Shown: in pieces, positions 60,901 through 64,000 of the stretch
Numbering within the stretch: position 1 is the first letter of the stretch
Layout: each line of letters starts with the position of its first letter
Assembly: GCA_013399695.1 (NCBI GenBank)
Contig: VXAU01003165.1
Coordinates: forward strand, 431,228 to 495,227
Reading direction: 5' to 3'
DNA from: Formicarius rufipectus
Taxonomy: Eukaryota > Chordata > Aves > Passeriformes > Formicariidae
DNA: 64,000 bases
Program-made: the position numbers and the translations under genes
Notes under the pieces: generated by a model
Database searches by the model: none
What the model was told of the DNA's origin: nothing
What the model saw: only the letters and a program-made list of their open reading frames with translations

Positions 60901-63900
60901 TGATACGTGAGAAACAGACAATATTTCAGATGGTTGTTCATTCCCAAAATGAGTCTTTTGGCTTGCAAGAAAGCTATGTGTTAAAGCCACCTTAGCTAAT
61001 GAAAGAAAGACTATGATTTTCTCAGCTGTGACAGAGAAACAAGCCTATTAATGGTTAAGGTCATAATTGCCTTGTTTCAGACTGGTTTTGATACTACACA
61101 GAATGTGCATTTAATGAAGAACAGATTACAGAAAAGTCCTCAAATTCTTAAGAAATAATCAGCTAGCAGCTCTTAAATGAAGAAAATAAAGGACTTTTTC
61201 TCAGGGAACACATAATTAAACTGTAGAACTCACAAATATATATGAATCCAACATTAATTAAAAAAAATGTCAGTGGCATTATCTAATGATAAAAACAGTG
61301 CTGTGCAACAATAGGGGTTCAGGTTTATTAGTTTGGACTTCACATCAACACACCAAGGAGAAGATGGACAACAAAAAGAAGTACTCTGCAGAAGGCTGGG
61401 TGAGTAATAAGGGAGATGCTACTAATAGATGAGAAAGAGAACTCAGCTGGGTTGGCAATAAGGAATCAGCAGAAGCTTTATGGCTGGAGGCATTAAGACA
61501 ATTACTCACATTTAAGAGAATGCAGAATTTTAAAAAAGCTGCCTCTTCACTAAATTTTTTATGTAAAGACTGTGGTTGAAGCAAGAAACAACACGAAGTC
61601 AGAAATTAAGGTTTTTGAGATCAGATGTTGAATGTCAAGCTCTATGAAAGGTAGAATAACTTTTGTATGGCATTTGTTAATTCGTTTGTCACCCCTTTAC
61701 TCTGTTTCATTATAAAAGCAGTTAAAAATGTGTGGATTAATGTACCTTTAATATATAAAGAAACACAGTCAAAACATAGACAACTATAAATCACACGGCA
61801 CATATTTATTCATATTTCTCTCATATTTTCTAAAAATCAAAAAGTGCTTCTCTGAAGGTCTTTTAATTCCATCAGTCATTACTTCATTTGGTGGTGTGAC
61901 TTCTATGACCATGCTCAGGGCCAGACCCCAGTTAAATCTGTAGTTCTCTATACTGCCCCTATACAAAGACTTTTAAGGAAATGACTGCTTCTTTTGCAGC
62001 ACTCTTGAAAGCAACTGATGGATGACATGTATCACAGTGCTGATGTTCAAATTATGATTTGCCTCTGTGAAATGGAAAAATTTTGTAAAGGTTCCCTCTA
62101 ATTATATCAAGCTACTTAAATATATTAATTGCTGTGAAATAGCAAAAAAAATGTATCATAATTTCATCATCATTTTGTTTGTTGTTAAAATTATTAATAA
62201 ATAACCAGTATATCTTTTCTTCTGAATAGATGAGGAAACTGTTAACTCAGAAAGCAGAGGAATGAGTCACAACATTTCTCAAAGAAATCACTGAAGGCAC
62301 ATACAAAAAGCTATAGAAATCAATTATTTAAGACCTTCATCTTCATTTGTTTAGATATGTGTGAAGGGGGGCATGACCCTGACCTGTGGAACAAGTAATG
62401 AGATGAAACTTGCACATTTGAAAACCAACCAAACAAAACCCCAACGATGTGGTGAGAAAATATATGTCCTTGTGCACTCTTCACTCTCCAATTTTGTCTC
62501 TCCTGTAGACTCAAGTGTATTCTTCCTCTAGGCAATATTTGCTGACTTGAGGACTTTGCTGACTAAAGTTCTACTGGACTTCCACTCAGAATTCCAGAGG
62601 GTCCAGAAGCAGAAGCTGAGGGAGTATGAGGAGCAATTGCAACCAGTAGCTGCAACTCAGGTTCACAACTTATCCTTAGTGTTTGATTACTATTAAAAGT
62701 ATCATCCCATATATTTTCCTCCTTGCAAAGGTGTAAAATAATTGCTAGACTTGAAAACCCCTTCATTTGCCAGGTATCTGAGGGACAGAATGTCAGACAA
62801 CACGGTCCCTGGCATGCCCAGTGGTTAGGACCTTGCCAATGGGTTTTATAAAATGGGTGTAAGTGTGCACATGTCTTTTGCTGCTACCAGAGTATCAGTC
62901 AAGAAGTTGGGGGAGAGGCAAGAAGCAAACACTGGAGAGTTCATCACACAGCCTTGCTGCAGGACAAAATCTTCAGTCATATTGTTTGACAGAGACAATG
63001 GTGTTAGCATCCCTATGCCAGGCTGGCCAGCACCTCCTTCTCCCACCAACTGATATTTATGTGGAATCTGTGTTTATAAAAAGGCGCTGGATGAGCAAAT
63101 CCTATTGTGGATCTTTTAATATAATACACTTTATAGTCACAAAGCATTGCTACTACCTCTTTTGCAGCAGCCCAACCTTTCTACTCAAAACCAAAAAGAA
63201 AAAAATATAGAAAGAATTATCTCACTTTAAAAACAGTCTAATTAGCCAGTACTTGAACATAAGATACAAATGTTAACACAAAAGTCTGACTAAGTGATTC
63301 CTTTCAGCTGCATGAAGGATTGTCATTTTCAAGTGTGAAAAGCACCAGGGAAATTTGATAACAATTTTAATACTTTAATACAATAATAGCAACTAATATA
63401 ATTACAAAAATACATCTATTTATACGACAAAACATCCATTCGGACAAAGAAATTCCCACTGGTAACCTCTCCCCAGCTATGTATCAGCCTTTCATTTTCA
63501 TTTTGCTGATGTTTCTCTTCTCTCTTTGGTTAACACATTCCTGGTTATGCGTTTTATCTCATTTTCCAAGAAGGGCTCTATTTATGAAGAGTCACAGGCG
63601 TTTTCTTCTGGATGGAAATGCTGCCCTCAAGCTGCCACTGTAACCTGAAACAAGGATGCTTCATTGCTTCAGAAAAGACCCCCGGGACTCCCCTTCATAC
63701 ACATATTTATCTTTTTCATGATGTACACACAGATTTCCACTGTGGAGAAGAGCTGTGTGATTCCAAAAGACTGTGCCTTTCATCAAATGAAGGTTTGCTC
63801 AGGATTAAGATTAAACGGCAGCATTTTGGGGAGGAGGCATCTTACCAAAAAAGCACTTCAGCTACTGTAAGGAACTGGAAAGAGTCAGATCACAGGTTTT

Positions 63901-64000
63901 GCTGTATTCCGTCCTCCTCATTTAATTTCCTTTCAGGTTTGTTCCCTTCCAGTTCCCCAACTCCGTCCTCTAAAATCTCTTAGCTTTCAGTTTCATTTTT
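54992..64000. other. Unique AT-rich region to the window end, no gene recognised
   Basis: Non-repetitive spacer with occasional short homopolymers. Open frames, including a 123-codon frame at 63612-63983, show no recognisable domains. A tRNA-like word near 62,818 (CCAGTGGTTAGGACC) lacks a B box. I see no mobile element or RNA gene that can be supported. Confidence 0.5.

Noticed and set aside
62800..62880. tRNA/SINE-like word CCAGTGGTTAGGACC
   Set aside because: No B box, no cloverleaf and no tail or target duplication, so neither a tRNA gene nor a SINE can be supported.
63612..63983. 123-codon open frame near the right edge
   Set aside because: No domain, overlapping open frame on the same strand, and a length expected by chance in 64 kb.

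Overview
The window looks like bird nuclear DNA. It is AT-rich, CpG-poor and free of dense open reading frames. It carries CR1 LINE 3' ends that begin with the typical avian CATAGAATCAT-type motif, plus two long avian-type retroviral LTRs. A short SINE near the left end joins a tRNA-Ile-like head to a CR1 tail. From published work that architecture (TguSINE1-like) is a passerine trait, so a perching bird is the best guess. A second SINE, with a different tRNA head and an (AAC)n tail, is of a kind I associate with RTE-type LINEs. Among passerines that would fit a suboscine better than a songbird, but this last step is inference.

Layout, left to right. Position 751-887 is the tRNA-Ile/CR1 SINE on the minus strand. 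About 0.9-14.4 kb is mostly unique sequence; it holds a GC-rich hairpin at 5.2 kb, an exon-like open block at 6.26-6.51 kb, two X-box-like (RFX) motifs at 10.8-11.1 kb and a GC-richer minus-strand open block at 11.43-11.87 kb. At 14.43-14.57 kb is an ancient, decayed CR1 fragment. From 15 to 22 kb there is unique sequence with a long interrupted A-tract at 17.45 kb and a perfect 13-bp hairpin at 21.75 kb. At 22.44-22.65 kb is a younger CR1 3' end, and at 23.68-23.75 kb a small palindromic relic. From 24 to 37.9 kb the sequence is largely unique, with blocks dense in homeodomain-type TAAT sites (30.9-31.1 kb and 32.2-32.7 kb) that look like developmental conserved elements. At 37,928-38,518 is a solo LTR with an almost perfect 5-bp target duplication. 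At 47,334-47,781 is the most interesting object: a 448-bp insertion bounded by a perfect 11-bp duplication, carrying a non-tRNA leader, a class II (Leu/Ser-type) tRNA-like promoter, a hairpin-rich body and an (AAC)6 tail. At 53.43-53.71 kb is another CR1 3' end, and about 54.01-54.99 kb a roughly 1-kb LTR with an internal degenerate tandem repeat. The rest, to 64 kb, is unique sequence.

I found no protein-coding gene that I recognise and no functional tRNA, rRNA, snRNA or miRNA gene. The window is best read as intergenic or deep intronic DNA in which retroelements are the identifiable genes and several blocks are candidate regulatory elements. The conserved-element and exon calls come from reading the sequence alone and need an alignment to confirm or reject them.
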